NCBI RefSeq assembly: GCF_014764505.1
Contig: NZ_JACXWX010000002.1
Span: forward strand, 248,001 to 312,000
Reading direction: 5' to 3'
DNA: 64,000 nucleotides
Source: Phormidium tenue FACHB-886
Lineage (GTDB): Bacteria > Cyanobacteriota > Cyanobacteriia > Elainellales > Elainellaceae
Shown piece by piece: positions 1 to 8,409 of this stretch. The position numbers and the translations under genes were made by a program. A model generated the notes under the pieces. It had not been told where the DNA came from. It worked only from the letters and a program-made list of their open reading frames with translations, and ran no database searches. Numbering within the stretch: position 1 is the stretch's first letter; every line of letters begins with the position of its first letter.

Positions 1-18
1 GCTTTTGCGGATGCGCTC

Positions 19-912
19 ATGCAATTAGAAAATTTAACTTTAATGCCCCAGCTAATTGCTCAGTTGGCCTCACCGGGTCCAATTTTGCTGAAGTGGGGCC
101 CGATCACATTGCGATGGTATGGGCTGTTAATTGCTTCTGCTGTGTTGATCGGTGTCAGCTTGTCTGGTTATTTGGCAAAGCGGCGGGGGATAAACTCTGA
201 TCTGATTGGCGATCTAGCAATTTGGCTCGTGGTGGCAGCGATCCCCTGCGCTCGGCTTTATTATGTGGCGTTTGAGTGGAAAAACTATGTAGCTAACCCC
301 AGCGAAATTTTTGCGATTTGGCATGGTGGAATTGCGATTCACGGAGCTATTTTAGGCGGGTTAGTGGCAGCGCTAATTTTTGCACGGCTCAATAAAGTTT
401 CTTTTTGGCAGCTTGCCGATTTGGTTGCACCCTCGCTGATTTTAGGGCAGGCGATCGGACGTTGGGGCAACTTCTTTAACTCAGAGGCCTTTGGTCGTCC
501 GACCGATTTACCCTGGAAGCTCTATATTCCGCCTACGCAGCGTCCGATTGGCTATACCCAGTTTGAGTACTTTCATCCCACGTTCCTTTATGAATCGCTC
601 TGGAACTTAGGGGTCTTTGCCCTACTGATGGTGCTGTTTTTTCGAGGCTTACGATCGCAGCGCCTCAAAACGGGGACGCTGTTTCTGGTTTATCTGGTTG
701 GCTATAGTTTAGGACGGGTGTGGATCGAAGGCTTACGGACAGATAGCCTGATGTTAGGACCGCTGCGGATCGCTCAAATCGTCAGTTTGGTAGGAGTCGT
801 GATAGGAGTCGCAGGCTTAGTTTGGCTTTATGGGCTGCGGCGAGCTCTTCCTGGAGACTTTCGCCCACCGGAGAAGCAGTCTGCTGCGTCAGATGACCTG
901 ACTCCACCCTAG
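19..912 (+). CDS. lgt: prolipoprotein diacylglyceryl transferase
   Basis: Lgt transfers a diacylglyceryl group from phosphatidylglycerol to the lipobox cysteine of prolipoproteins in the plasma membrane, the first step of lipoprotein maturation. The 297-residue protein is polytopic, with about seven hydrophobic segments. It shows the family hallmarks: WYGLL near residue 35, [14 protein letters not shown] near residue 102, [13 protein letters not shown] near residue 147 (the Lgt signature) and HPTFLYES near residue 188. Length is normal for cyanobacterial Lgt. The start lies only 18 bases into the window; a second ATG at 43 is also possible. It probably serves several predicted lipoproteins in this window (for example those at 6187, 26921 and 33163). 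The nearest downstream gene, cobM, is separated by more than 300 bases, so lgt appears to stand alone. Confidence 0.95.
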   Translation: MQLENLTLMPQLIAQLASPGPILLKWGPITLRWYGLLIASAVLIGVSLSGYLAKRRGINSDLIGDLAIWLVVAAIPCARLYYVAFEWKNYVANPSEIFAIWHGGIAIHGAILGGLVAALIFARLNKVSFWQLADLVAPSLILGQAIGRWGNFFNSEAFGRPTDLPWKLYIPPTQRPIGYTQFEYFHPTFLYESLWNLGVFALLMVLFFRGLRSQRLKTGTLFLVYLVGYSLGRVWIEGLRTDSLMLGPLRIAQIVSLVGVVIGVAGLVWLYGLRRALPGDFRPPEKQSAASDDLTPP

Positions 913-1229
913 AAGCACGGCTCAATGAGGCATGAAATTTTAGACACCACGTTCAAGCAAGCTCAACCTGAGTTCTTCATCATCAGTTGTCAGTCATAGG
1001 CTGAGAACTGGTGGAAAAGAAAAACCCTGGAGTTTCCTCCAGGGCTTGAATCAGGGTGCATCTACCATTCACTTTTACTCAAGATGAGGCAGATGTCCGG
1101 GTTTATGCCGGGAGTTCATAAACGTTTTACACTTCGGACGGGGTTTTAGAAGTTTTTGCTGAATCCGGACTATTACAGGGCATTGGGGTGGACATTCTCT
1201 CGTTAACTACGTATTTAGCCGAATTATCA
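913..1229. other. intergenic region lgt-cobM with one hairpin
   Basis: Apart from the hairpin at 1025-1044, no RNA or regulatory motif was recognised; in particular there is no recognisable B12 box ahead of cobM. The frame of cobM stays open upstream from 1122, directly after an in-frame TAA at 1119-1121, but this stretch has no good start codon with a ribosome binding site. Confidence 0.5.
1025..1044 (-). terminator. hairpin, terminator-like on the minus strand
   Basis: Perfect 8-bp stem CCCTGGAG / CTCCAGGG with a 4-base loop. On the minus strand the stem is followed by TTTTTCTTTT, a good U-tract; on the plus strand it is preceded by an A-rich run and followed by mixed sequence. It may end lgt transcription weakly or block antisense transcription entering lgt; no minus-strand gene immediately upstream is recognised. 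Confidence 0.5.
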
Positions 1230-2039
1230 ATGGTCAATTTTGTAGCAAAGGTATACATAGTAGGAGCTGGACCAGGCGATCCAGAGCTGCTGACTATCCG
1301 GGCACAAAAGCTACTCTCGGCAGCGGATGTTATTTTGTTCGCAGACTCCTTAGTACCAGCCCAACTCTTACAGATAGTGCGCCCTGATGCCGAAGTGATC
1401 CGCACTGCCGAAAAAACGCTGGAAGAAATTTTGCCGCTCATGATTGAGCGGGCGGAATCGAACAAGCTTGTAGTGCGGCTGCATTCGGGTGATCCAAGCC
1501 TTTATGGAGCAGTGCATGAGCAGATGAGCGCTTTGGCAGCGGCTGGTATCTCCTTTGAAGTGGTTCCGGGCATCAGTGCCTTCCAGGCAGCAGCAGCCAA
1601 GCTCAAGCTAGAACTTACGGTTCCAGGTCTGGTGCAGACAATCATTCTGACGCGGATTAGCGGGCGTACAGAGGTGCCAGCCGCTGAAGAGCTTGCCTCT
1701 CTGGCTGCTCATCACGCTAGCCTTTGCCTTTATCTGAGCGCTCGCCACGTCCGGTCTGCCCAAGCCAAATTACTGCAGCACTATCCATCTGATCTGCCGA
1801 TCGCTATTTGCTTCCGCTTAGGCTGGGAAGACGAAAAAATTTTAGTTGTGCCCTTAAGTCAAATGGCAGACACGACTGAGCAAGAAAATTTGATTCGGAC
1901 AACCCTCTATGTGGTTAGCCCTGCTTTGGCAGCAATGCAGGCAGGGATAGCGGCAGGAGAAGAAAAACGATCGCGCCTCTACAGTGCAGATCACAGCCGC
2001 CTTTTTCGTCCTCACTCCAATCTCCCTGAGCAGGCTTAA
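1230..2039 (+). CDS. cobM: precorrin-4 C11-methyltransferase
   Basis: CobM methylates C-11 of precorrin-4 using S-adenosylmethionine in corrin ring synthesis for (pseudo)cobalamin. The N-terminus carries the tetrapyrrole methylase SAM loop VGAGPGDPELLTIRA, followed by RLHSGDPSLYGAVHEQM near residue 90 and VVPGISAFQAAAAKL near residue 117, all typical of the CobM/CbiF branch. Length (269 residues from this start) fits the family. The ATG at 1230 (MVNFVAKVYIVGAGPG) puts the SAM loop at the expected distance; a GTG at 1188 would add 14 residues with no family support. It is monocistronic here, not in a cobalamin cluster, which is common in cyanobacteria. Confidence 0.93.
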   Translation: MVNFVAKVYIVGAGPGDPELLTIRAQKLLSAADVILFADSLVPAQLLQIVRPDAEVIRTAEKTLEEILPLMIERAESNKLVVRLHSGDPSLYGAVHEQMSALAAAGISFEVVPGISAFQAAAAKLKLELTVPGLVQTIILTRISGRTEVPAAEELASLAAHHASLCLYLSARHVRSAQAKLLQHYPSDLPIAICFRLGWEDEKILVVPLSQMADTTEQENLIRTTLYVVSPALAAMQAGIAAGEEKRSRLYSADHSRLFRPHSNLPEQA

Positions 2040-2058
2040 CAGCAGAAGCGGGAGATTA

Positions 2059-2460
2059 TTAAGGCTTTTGCGTGGCGATTGCGATTCGTACCCCTTCGAT
2101 TGCCCGCAGGCGATCCATTACCTGAATCACTACTCCATGAGTCACGCCTGCATCAGCATTGAGAATGACGACAGGCTGCTGTCCTGTTAAGGCAAGGGCG
2201 CGAATTTGAGCTTCTAGAGTATCTAACGTCATGGGCTGGCGATTGAGGGCGAGGTTGCCTTGAGCATCGATCGTCACCACCGTTTGAGTTTGGGGTTGCC
2301 CTTGGGAAGTGGCAGCCGTCGGCAAATTGACAGGCAAGCCTTCAGAGCGCGTCAGAAACAAGCTTGAAAAGATAAAGAAGGTGAGAATGGCAAAGACCAC
2401 ATCGATCATGGGCACGATGTTGATCTGATAGGGGGGTTCTGGATCTTCAGGCAGACGCAT
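2059..2460 (-). CDS. exbD: ExbD/TolR-family biopolymer transport protein
   Basis: Small inner-membrane protein of the proton-driven ExbB/ExbD (TolQ/TolR) motor. The 133-residue protein has a short cytoplasmic N-terminus, one transmembrane helix (residues about 14-36) containing the essential aspartate in NIVPMIDVVFAILTFFIF, and a periplasmic domain. The first 14 bases overlap the end of exbB (2447-3094), so the two are translationally coupled. No TonB or receptor gene is adjacent. A second, separate exbB-exbD-exbD set lies at 55.7-57.3 kb; the partner of this pair cannot be told from context. Confidence 0.9.
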   Translation of the reverse strand: MRLPEDPEPPYQINIVPMIDVVFAILTFFIFSSLFLTRSEGLPVNLPTAATSQGQPQTQTVVTIDAQGNLALNRQPMTLDTLEAQIRALALTGQQPVVILNADAGVTHGVVIQVMDRLRAIEGVRIAIATQKP

Positions 2461-3094
2461 GGGGAATTCCTCCGCGATCGTATCGCCGACGGTGAATCAG
2501 CTCTAGCTGCCCGCCGTACTCTTGAATTAGCGCTAGCTGCCGCTGGTAAAGCCCACGAAACGTGTTAGCAAACAGCAACGTAAAGATGGCAACGACCAGC
2601 CCGCTTGCCGTGGAAATTAGCGCTTCGCTGATGCCGCCCGTTACCCCTGCACTATTGGTGCCACCTACATCGCCGATTCTAAGGGAGGCGAAAGAGTTGA
2701 TCAAACCCAGCACGGTTCCCAACAGCCCTAGCAGTGGCGAAACGCTAATTACCGTATCAAACACGGTGTTAAACCGCTTCAGCAATGGAATTTCTGCTTG
2801 GGCTGCGCTCTCCAGCGCCAACCGAAATTCATCTGCACTAGCTTGCTCTAGCTCTAAGGCAGCTAGAAAAATGCGGGCGATCGGCAAGTTGGTATGCTGC
2901 TCCAGCTTTTGCATTGCTGCTTTTGTGCTGCGACGATATAGCCCCAGCGCCTCGCGCACCACTTTATCTTGCCGCCGCACCACCCGCCACCAAAACAGGC
3001 TCCGCTCTAGAATCAGCGCTACCGCCAGGATTGATAGTCCCAGCAGAGGAACCATGACGATTCCACCGAGGACAAAGAAGTTGACGATGGACAT
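2447..3094 (-). CDS. exbB: ExbB/TolQ/MotA-family proton channel protein
   Basis: Inner-membrane subunit that with ExbD forms a proton-driven motor energising outer-membrane or envelope processes. The 215 residues contain an N-terminal transmembrane helix (about 8-30), a cytoplasmic helical domain, and two closely spaced membrane segments with PLLGLLGTVLGLINSFASL near residue 120 and ISEALISTASGLVVAIFTLL near residue 155, the MotA/TolQ/ExbB signature. It is the first gene of a two-gene unit and its end overlaps the start of exbD by 14 bases. Confidence 0.92.
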   Translation of the reverse strand: MSIVNFFVLGGIVMVPLLGLSILAVALILERSLFWWRVVRRQDKVVREALGLYRRSTKAAMQKLEQHTNLPIARIFLAALELEQASADEFRLALESAAQAEIPLLKRFNTVFDTVISVSPLLGLLGTVLGLINSFASLRIGDVGGTNSAGVTGGISEALISTASGLVVAIFTLLFANTFRGLYQRQLALIQEYGGQLELIHRRRYDRGGIPHASA

Positions 3095-3239
3095 GGTGAG
3101 CCTCTCCGCCGCTTACATCCAGCTAACAGCATACTGCGATTGGGTAAAGCGATCGCGGTTCGCCTGCTCAAACTAACTGCTTCTCAGAGCATCTCAAAAT
3201 AAACGCTTCAAGCGCTTCCTTGTGTCTGAACCCCATCCG

Positions 3240-4034
3240 CTAGCGAGTACCAGGAAAATACTCGATCTGGGCATAGCCACTAAACACGAGCTGCTTGCCG
3301 TTCGTGTCCAAACGGTTTAACCGCAGTGTGACTCCATCCAGGTCAAAGCGATCAAGATCGACCATGCTATCTAGCACTTGGGCAAAGGCGATCGACAGCG
3401 TTTCTGCTAATCCGCGCACGTCTTCGGGAACGGCTTCCGCATCGAACTGGGGGTCTTTAAAGCTAACGCGGCGGCGCTTTTCAATGGTTAGCGTTGCCGT
3501 CAACCGGATTGGCACATCTTTTTTGTTGGGCAAATCTGTTTCAGCCTCAATTTTGACCAGGTTATCGGGGAGAAGCTGAACCTTCACTGCCCTGAACGAG
3601 ATAGGCTCGCCCCCTGACAAATTGGTTAGCTCAGGGCGATCGACCTTTTGCAGGCGCTGTTGTACCAAATCTGCCTCAAAGGCGCGGTTGATCGCTTCCT
3701 CGGAAAGAACTACCTGTGCTACGGCTTGAGTAGGCTGTTTCAAGCGCAGCTTGCCCCCCAAAACAGAGGCATAATCAATTGCCACTGCATCTGTTTCAAA
3801 GGACATTTCTTCAACTTCAAACTGTCGGCGGATCACCAGTCCCCGACCGCTCATTTTGAAATTGTCGATATTGCCCTGCAGCAGTTTGCTGGAGGGATAG
3901 CAGCGAATTGCCACATCCACAAATTCACTCTTGCTGAACAAGTGACGAATGGACTGAGCCGCAGCTGCGTTCAGCATGCGTTCGCCAAAGTCTGTTCCGG
4001 CTTGGTTTTGGGAGCCTAAAAAACTACCAAACAT
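3240..4034 (-). CDS. DUF2993 (LmeA-like) family protein
   Basis: About 264 residues with the DUF2993 pattern, a family related to mycobacterial LmeA and thought to bind phospholipid, common in cyanobacteria in several copies. The N-terminal half has the FVDVAIRCYPSSKLLQG region and a 'scaffold' of beta strands; the C-terminal half contains LSEEAINRAFEADLVQQRL and ends with FSGYAQIEYFPGT. No signal peptide or membrane segment is visible, as for most cyanobacterial members. The ATG at 4034 (MFGSFLGS) was chosen because it matches the typical MFG start; an upstream frame opens at 4073. It is divergent from nadK. The function in cyanobacteria is not established. Confidence 0.8.
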   Translation of the reverse strand: MFGSFLGSQNQAGTDFGERMLNAAAAQSIRHLFSKSEFVDVAIRCYPSSKLLQGNIDNFKMSGRGLVIRRQFEVEEMSFETDAVAIDYASVLGGKLRLKQPTQAVAQVVLSEEAINRAFEADLVQQRLQKVDRPELTNLSGGEPISFRAVKVQLLPDNLVKIEAETDLPNKKDVPIRLTATLTIEKRRRVSFKDPQFDAEAVPEDVRGLAETLSIAFAQVLDSMVDLDRFDLDGVTLRLNRLDTNGKQLVFSGYAQIEYFPGTR

Positions 4035-4357
4035 GCAGTTACTCGCGTACAGTCCCGTGTCTAGTTGTAACAAAGTGTGAAGGATTCTGGCAATAAAGAT
4101 TACTTTGGTAAAGGTTCAATAAATTTTATGAATCTACGACCGTTGCTTCTAGATCATAGGTCATCGCTCGATTAAGCACACTCCGCGTTAATCTATATAA
4201 AAAGCGTGACCAGTATTGGACTAGAAGCTGTTTCAGCCAGATTTGCAGCGCTTTACTTGACTTAAAAAGTGCTTTGAGAAGCAGAAGTGTTGCCCAAAGG
4301 CATAAGTTTAACTTCTCAAAACGTTAGGCAACTTTAATATTGAGATTGGATAGCCAA
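4035..4357. other. divergent promoter region DUF2993 / nadK
   Basis: About 320 bases between two divergent genes. It is AT-rich and probably holds both promoters, but no specific operator, riboswitch or RNA gene was recognised. An imperfect inverted pair GAGAAG / CTTCTC lies near 4276-4317. Confidence 0.4.
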
Positions 4358-5275
4358 GTGCCCAAAGCGGGGATTATCTACAACGACGTAAAGCCGATCG
4401 CCTGTCGCGTTGCTCAAGAGCTGCAAGACAAGCTAACGGCAAGAGGCTGGGAAGTTCGTCTTGCCAGCGGCATTGGTGGCATTTTAGGCTTTTCGCAGGT
4501 GGGTCGCCCCATTTGCCATACGCCAATTACGCAGCTTGTGCCGCCCGGATTTGATGAGGAGATGGAGTTTGGCATTGTGCTGGGGGGTGATGGCACGGTG
4601 CTTTCGGCATTTCGTCAGGTGGCAACCTGCGGGATTCCCCTTTTGACCGTTAACACCGGGCATATGGGTTTTCTGACCGAAGCTTATCTCAACCAATTGC
4701 CCCAGGCGATCGACGCTCTAATCGAAAATAACTACACAGTTGAAGAGCGCGCGATGCTCTCAGTTCAGATTTGGCGCGAAGAGGCTCTAGTTTGGGAAGC
4801 GCTCTGCTTGAACGAGATGGTGCTGCACCGAGAACCCCTGACTAGCATGTGCCACTTTGAGATCGAACTGGGTAGCCATGCGCCAGTTGACATTGCCGCT
4901 GACGGCATTATTGTCTCCACGCCCACAGGGTCTACGGCTTACTCTCTTTCTGCTGGCGGTCCAGTGGTTGCTCCTGGCGTTTCTACGCTCCAGCTTGTGC
5001 CGATCTGCCCTCACTCCCTTGCCTCGCGCGCTTTAGTCTTTGCGGATTGCGAACCTGTAACGATTTACCCTGCTAACTCTAATCCGCTGGTCTTAGTTGT
5101 AGACGGCAATGCAGGCTGTGCTGTTCTGTCTGACGATCGCGTTCGAGTCGAGCGATCGCGCTATTCTGCCCGCTTCATCCGCCTCCGTCCTAACGAATTT
5201 TTTCATGTCCTGCGTGAAAAGCTAGGCTGGGGGCTGCCGCATGTAGCAAAGCCAACGTCGGTGGAGCTGCCGTGA
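4358..5275 (+). CDS. nadK: NAD kinase
   Basis: NadK phosphorylates NAD+ to NADP+ with ATP or polyphosphate. The sequence has the family signature [12 protein letters not shown] (GGDGT near residue 75), then [19 protein letters not shown], and the substrate-binding segment [20 protein letters not shown]. Length of about 305 residues matches cyanobacterial NAD kinases. The start is GTG at 4358, giving (M)[12 protein letters not shown], the usual N-terminus; a TTG at 4340 would add six residues. The gene is directly followed by an NblR-type response regulator in the same direction, about 110 bases downstream. Confidence 0.94.
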   Translation: MPKAGIIYNDVKPIACRVAQELQDKLTARGWEVRLASGIGGILGFSQVGRPICHTPITQLVPPGFDEEMEFGIVLGGDGTVLSAFRQVATCGIPLLTVNTGHMGFLTEAYLNQLPQAIDALIENNYTVEERAMLSVQIWREEALVWEALCLNEMVLHREPLTSMCHFEIELGSHAPVDIAADGIIVSTPTGSTAYSLSAGGPVVAPGVSTLQLVPICPHSLASRALVFADCEPVTIYPANSNPLVLVVDGNAGCAVLSDDRVRVERSRYSARFIRLRPNEFFHVLREKLGWGLPHVAKPTSVELP

Positions 5276-5384
5276 AGCGTGAGGGATGAAGAGCAAGCTG
5301 AGGAGTGCTAATCAGACAATTTGGAAAGGCGAGCGTTAGAATTTAACTTAAATTTCTATTTCTGCTTTTTATTCCTGGTCCCTT

Positions 5385-6074
5385 ATGCTCTCTTCCTCTG
5401 ATTCTCCCCGCGTTTTGGTCGTTGAGACTGACGAACTGCTGGCGCAGCATGTCAGCTCTGATTTGCGTGAGTCAGGCTATGAGACATCGATCGCTTACGA
5501 TGCGGCAAGCGGGATGCGGCAGGTGAAGGAATTTCAGCCAGCGCTGGTGGTGATCGATCGTCTGCTGGCAGGCGAGTCTGGGCTGTCGCTGTGCAATCAC
5601 CTGCGGGCAGCAGGGGCGCAGATGCCGGTGCTGCTGATGATGGCAAAGGATGGGCTAGACGATCGGGTGGCTTGCCTGCAGGCAGGGGCAGACGATTATT
5701 TTCTAAAGCCTTACCGCAGCGATGAATTTTTGAAGCTGGTGCGGCTCTATTTGCAGTCGGATGTGACTAGTAGCGAGCAGCTACGCTTTGGCGATTTGAT
5801 GTTGGATCTGGCAACGCGGCGGGCAATGCGGAACGATCGCGTGATTGACCTGACGATGAAAGAGTTCGAGCTGCTGAAATATTTGATGGAGCATCCCCGC
5901 GAAGTGCTAACCCGTGAGCAGATTTTAGAGAATGTTTGGGGCTACGATTTTGTGGGTGAATCGAACGTGATCGAAGTGTATATTCGCTATCTTCGGCTCA
6001 AGATCGAACAGGAAGACGAGAAGCGGCTGATCCAGACTGTGCGCGGTGTTGGTTATGTTCTTCGGGAGACTTAA
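5385..6074 (+). CDS. NblR-like OmpR/PhoB-family response regulator
   Basis: A 229-residue response regulator with a receiver domain (residues 8-122) and a winged-helix DNA-binding domain (about 130-229) ending in EVYIRYLRLKIEQ and RGVGYVLRE, typical of OmpR/PhoB regulators. The receiver keeps D58 and K108 but is atypical: the acidic pair reads E14-T15 where PhoB has E-D, and the switch Thr/Ser position is Met (M86 in VLLMMAKD). NblR, the cyanobacterial regulator of phycobilisome degradation and nutrient-stress survival, is known as an atypical regulator reported to act without phosphorylation. The motif pattern and position after nadK suggest NblR, but the symbol needs a phylogenetic check. 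Confidence 0.8.
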   Translation: MLSSSDSPRVLVVETDELLAQHVSSDLRESGYETSIAYDAASGMRQVKEFQPALVVIDRLLAGESGLSLCNHLRAAGAQMPVLLMMAKDGLDDRVACLQAGADDYFLKPYRSDEFLKLVRLYLQSDVTSSEQLRFGDLMLDLATRRAMRNDRVIDLTMKEFELLKYLMEHPREVLTREQILENVWGYDFVGESNVIEVYIRYLRLKIEQEDEKRLIQTVRGVGYVLRET

Positions 6075-6186
6075 ACTCCGAGGTGAGGCAATCGAGCGTT
6101 GCCGGCGCAACTCCGCTAGAGTTTCCTGCGTCAAGAGGGCGGGGAGCTGTCCCCCCTTGTTTATTCATCATTTTTGTTTTTTATCC

Positions 6187-6696
6187 ATGGTTTTCTCTAT
6201 TGCCCCTGTTCTACTAGGGCTGAATCTACTCCTGCTAGGTTGCTCTCCTGCCGTGCCGCCTAGCTCCATTGCCCAAGCTTCTTCTGCTCCAACTCAAATT
6301 CCTACCACCGGAGGACAAGTGCTGCCCATTAAGGCTGAGGCTGAAGTTGCTGGTCAAACGATTCAACTGGAAGTTGCAGAAACACCAGAAGAGCAAGCAA
6401 TGGGGCTGATGTTCCGCCCACCCCTGCCTGACGATCGCGGCATGTTGTTTCCATTTGACCCGCCGCGTCAAGTTCGCTTTTGGATGGAAAATACGCCTTC
6501 GCCGCTGGATATGGTATTTCTGCGTCAGGGCGAAGTTAAACATATTGCGGCGAATGCGCCGCCCTGCACCCGCCAGCCCTGCCCCAGTTATGGTCCTTGG
6601 ACAGAGATCGATCAGGTGATTGAGCTACGGAGCGGTCGGGCGGCAGAGCTAGGGCTAAAGGTAGGGGATCAGGTGAATGTGCGCTTCTTGAACTAA
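6187..6696 (+). CDS. DUF192-family predicted lipoprotein
   Basis: A 169-residue protein whose N-terminus (MVFSIAPVLLGLNLLLLGC) is a signal peptide with a lipobox ending in LLGC, so it is predicted to be a lipoprotein. The rest matches DUF192: AETPEEQAMGLMFRPPLPDD, GMLFPFDPPRQVRFWMENT, PLDMVFL and an ALPPC-type turn replaced by NAPPCTRQPCPSYG, which contains two cysteines. DUF192 proteins are periplasmic or exported and of unknown biochemical role. The start at 6187 puts the lipobox in the right place; the frame is open further upstream, overlapping the response regulator, but without a credible signal sequence. Confidence 0.85.
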   Translation: MVFSIAPVLLGLNLLLLGCSPAVPPSSIAQASSAPTQIPTTGGQVLPIKAEAEVAGQTIQLEVAETPEEQAMGLMFRPPLPDDRGMLFPFDPPRQVRFWMENTPSPLDMVFLRQGEVKHIAANAPPCTRQPCPSYGPWTEIDQVIELRSGRAAELGLKVGDQVNVRFLN

Positions 6697-6719
6697 TTTA
6701 TGCAACTGTAGGGGGTGCG

Positions 6720-7400
6720 ATGTACATTGTGATTGGCGGTGCAGGGCTGATCGGGCTGAACCTTGCTCAAAAGCTGATAGATCTGGGACATACGATCGCC
6801 TTGATCGATATTGACCCTACAGCTTGCCGTTATGCTCGGGAGCAGCTGGGCGCTATGGCATTTGAGGGCAGCGCCGTCAGCACTGATACGCTACTGGAGG
6901 CGGGTATTCGCAAAGCTGAGGTGGCAGTAGCAGTGCTGCATGAAGATGCCCTCAACCTGGCAATGGTTGGTTTGGCAAAATACTATGGCGTGCCGCGTAT
7001 CCTGGTGCGGATGAGCCACCGCGACTTTGAGCAGCCCTACCGCATCGCTGGCGCAACTTCCATTGTCAGCACCACCGACCTAACTGTTTCAACCTTGGCA
7101 AATGCGATCGAATATCCCCAAGTTGAATCGATGATGCACTTTGAGCAAGACCAGATTGAAGTGCTAAAGCTGCCTATTCCTACAGATTCTCATATTGCTG
7201 GGCGCAGCCTCGCTGCGATCGCCCAAGATCCCTGCTTTCCGCAAGGCTCTCTCATCATTGGCTATCAAGCACACCCCCACGAAGACCTGATCATCCCGAA
7301 TGGCAATACGGTTGTCGAAGCAAATTCCACTATGCTAATGGTGACTAAACCAGGGTCGATGCATGCCGTAATTGATTTTCTCCAGGATTGCAAAGAGTAA
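6720..7400 (+). CDS. TrkA/KTN-type potassium channel regulatory protein
   Basis: A 226-residue single-KTN protein: a Rossmann RCK_N/TrkA-N domain (residues 1-120) with IGGAGLIGLNLAQKL as the nucleotide-binding glycine loop and ALIDIDPTACR as the following acidic strand end, then a TrkA-C domain (about 140-226) with the usual pattern. Such proteins bind NAD(H) or ATP and gate Trk/Ktr K+ transporters from the cytoplasmic side. The start has a strong GGGGG-type ribosome site at 6711-6715. No transporter subunit is adjacent, so it is likely an unlinked KtrA-like subunit; whether it serves a KtrB-type partner is not visible here. Confidence 0.85.
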   Translation: MYIVIGGAGLIGLNLAQKLIDLGHTIALIDIDPTACRYAREQLGAMAFEGSAVSTDTLLEAGIRKAEVAVAVLHEDALNLAMVGLAKYYGVPRILVRMSHRDFEQPYRIAGATSIVSTTDLTVSTLANAIEYPQVESMMHFEQDQIEVLKLPIPTDSHIAGRSLAAIAQDPCFPQGSLIIGYQAHPHEDLIIPNGNTVVEANSTMLMVTKPGSMHAVIDFLQDCKE

Positions 7401-7515
7401 GAATAGATTTTTTGTAGTCGTAAGATATTGCTCTAGCTAGATGTTAGGCTGCTGCCCAGCAGCCTATCTTGAGCTGAATATGCTAATTGCTATAAAAAAT
7501 TTTAGGGAGACAGCC

Positions 7516-8325
7516 ATGCGGCTATCCGCCGGGTGCAAGATTTCGTTTGAGGCAAGTACACCTACGCCTGTTATTTTGATGCTGCGCCCTCGCAGCGGCT
7601 ATGGACAATGGATTGTTAGTGAAGCCTATCTGCTCACGCCCAGCATTCCCGTTATTGAATACACCGATGGCTATGGCAACTTGTGCCAGCGTATGGTTAT
7701 CCCACCGGGGCAATTTCAGGTGAAGTCAACTGCCTGCGTTGAAACGGCAGATGCGATCGACGTTCAGCCCGGAGCGCCCTACGTGCTGGTCGAAAACTTG
7801 CCCGAAAGCGTCCTCCAGTTTCTTTTGCCTAGCCGCTATTGTCAATCTGACCACCCGCAGCTGAGCCAGTTGGCGATCGACATCACCCGCAACGCTGCCC
7901 CTGGCTACAACCAAGCTGAAGCGATTCGCAGTTGGATTCATCAATCGATTGAATATCAGTACGGCAGCAGCGATGCTTCGACCGCTGCGCTAGATACTGC
8001 CAATAGCCGCAAGGGAGTGTGCCGCGACTTTACCCACCTTGGGATTGCCCTGTGCCGCAGCCTTAACATTCCCGCGCGGATGGTGGTCGGCTATCTCTAC
8101 CAGCTTGACCCCATGGATCTGCACGCTTGGTTTGAGGCGTATGTAGGTGATCGGTGGTATACCTTTGATGCCACTCAAGACCAGCCGCGCGGCAACCGCA
8201 TTACGATCGCTTACGGGCGCGATGCTGCAGATGTGGCGCTTTCAACTCAATTTGGCGTTATGAAGCTGTTGGACATGCAGGTTTGGGTGGAAGAAGAGCA
8301 GAAAGAAGAAAAGAACAAGGAATAG
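7516..8325 (+). CDS. transglutaminase-like family protein
   Basis: About 269 residues with the transglutaminase-like cysteine protease core in the second half: catalytic Cys in SRKGVCRDFTHLGIALCRSL near residue 168, His in MDLHAWFEAYV near residue 203, and Asp in WYTFDATQ near residue 218. The first 120 residues form a beta-rich N-terminal domain seen in cyanobacterial and proteobacterial relatives. No signal peptide is present. The start at 7516 has GGGAGA at 7505-7510. Known relatives act as peptidases or in amide hydrolysis; the substrate is unknown. It is preceded by trkA (same strand) and followed by an unknown membrane protein. Confidence 0.85.
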   Translation: MRLSAGCKISFEASTPTPVILMLRPRSGYGQWIVSEAYLLTPSIPVIEYTDGYGNLCQRMVIPPGQFQVKSTACVETADAIDVQPGAPYVLVENLPESVLQFLLPSRYCQSDHPQLSQLAIDITRNAAPGYNQAEAIRSWIHQSIEYQYGSSDASTAALDTANSRKGVCRDFTHLGIALCRSLNIPARMVVGYLYQLDPMDLHAWFEAYVGDRWYTFDATQDQPRGNRITIAYGRDAADVALSTQFGVMKLLDMQVWVEEEQKEEKNKE

Positions 8326-8409
8326 AACTGGCTCAAGCGCTTGGCGGTTAGGCTAGACTCGTCAACAGATACCAATAATCCTGCGTCATCCTTCGTTTCT
8401 AGCGATCCC

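Noticed and set aside
913-1229. Cobalamin riboswitch ahead of cobM
   Set aside because: No B12-box-like conserved sequence was found.
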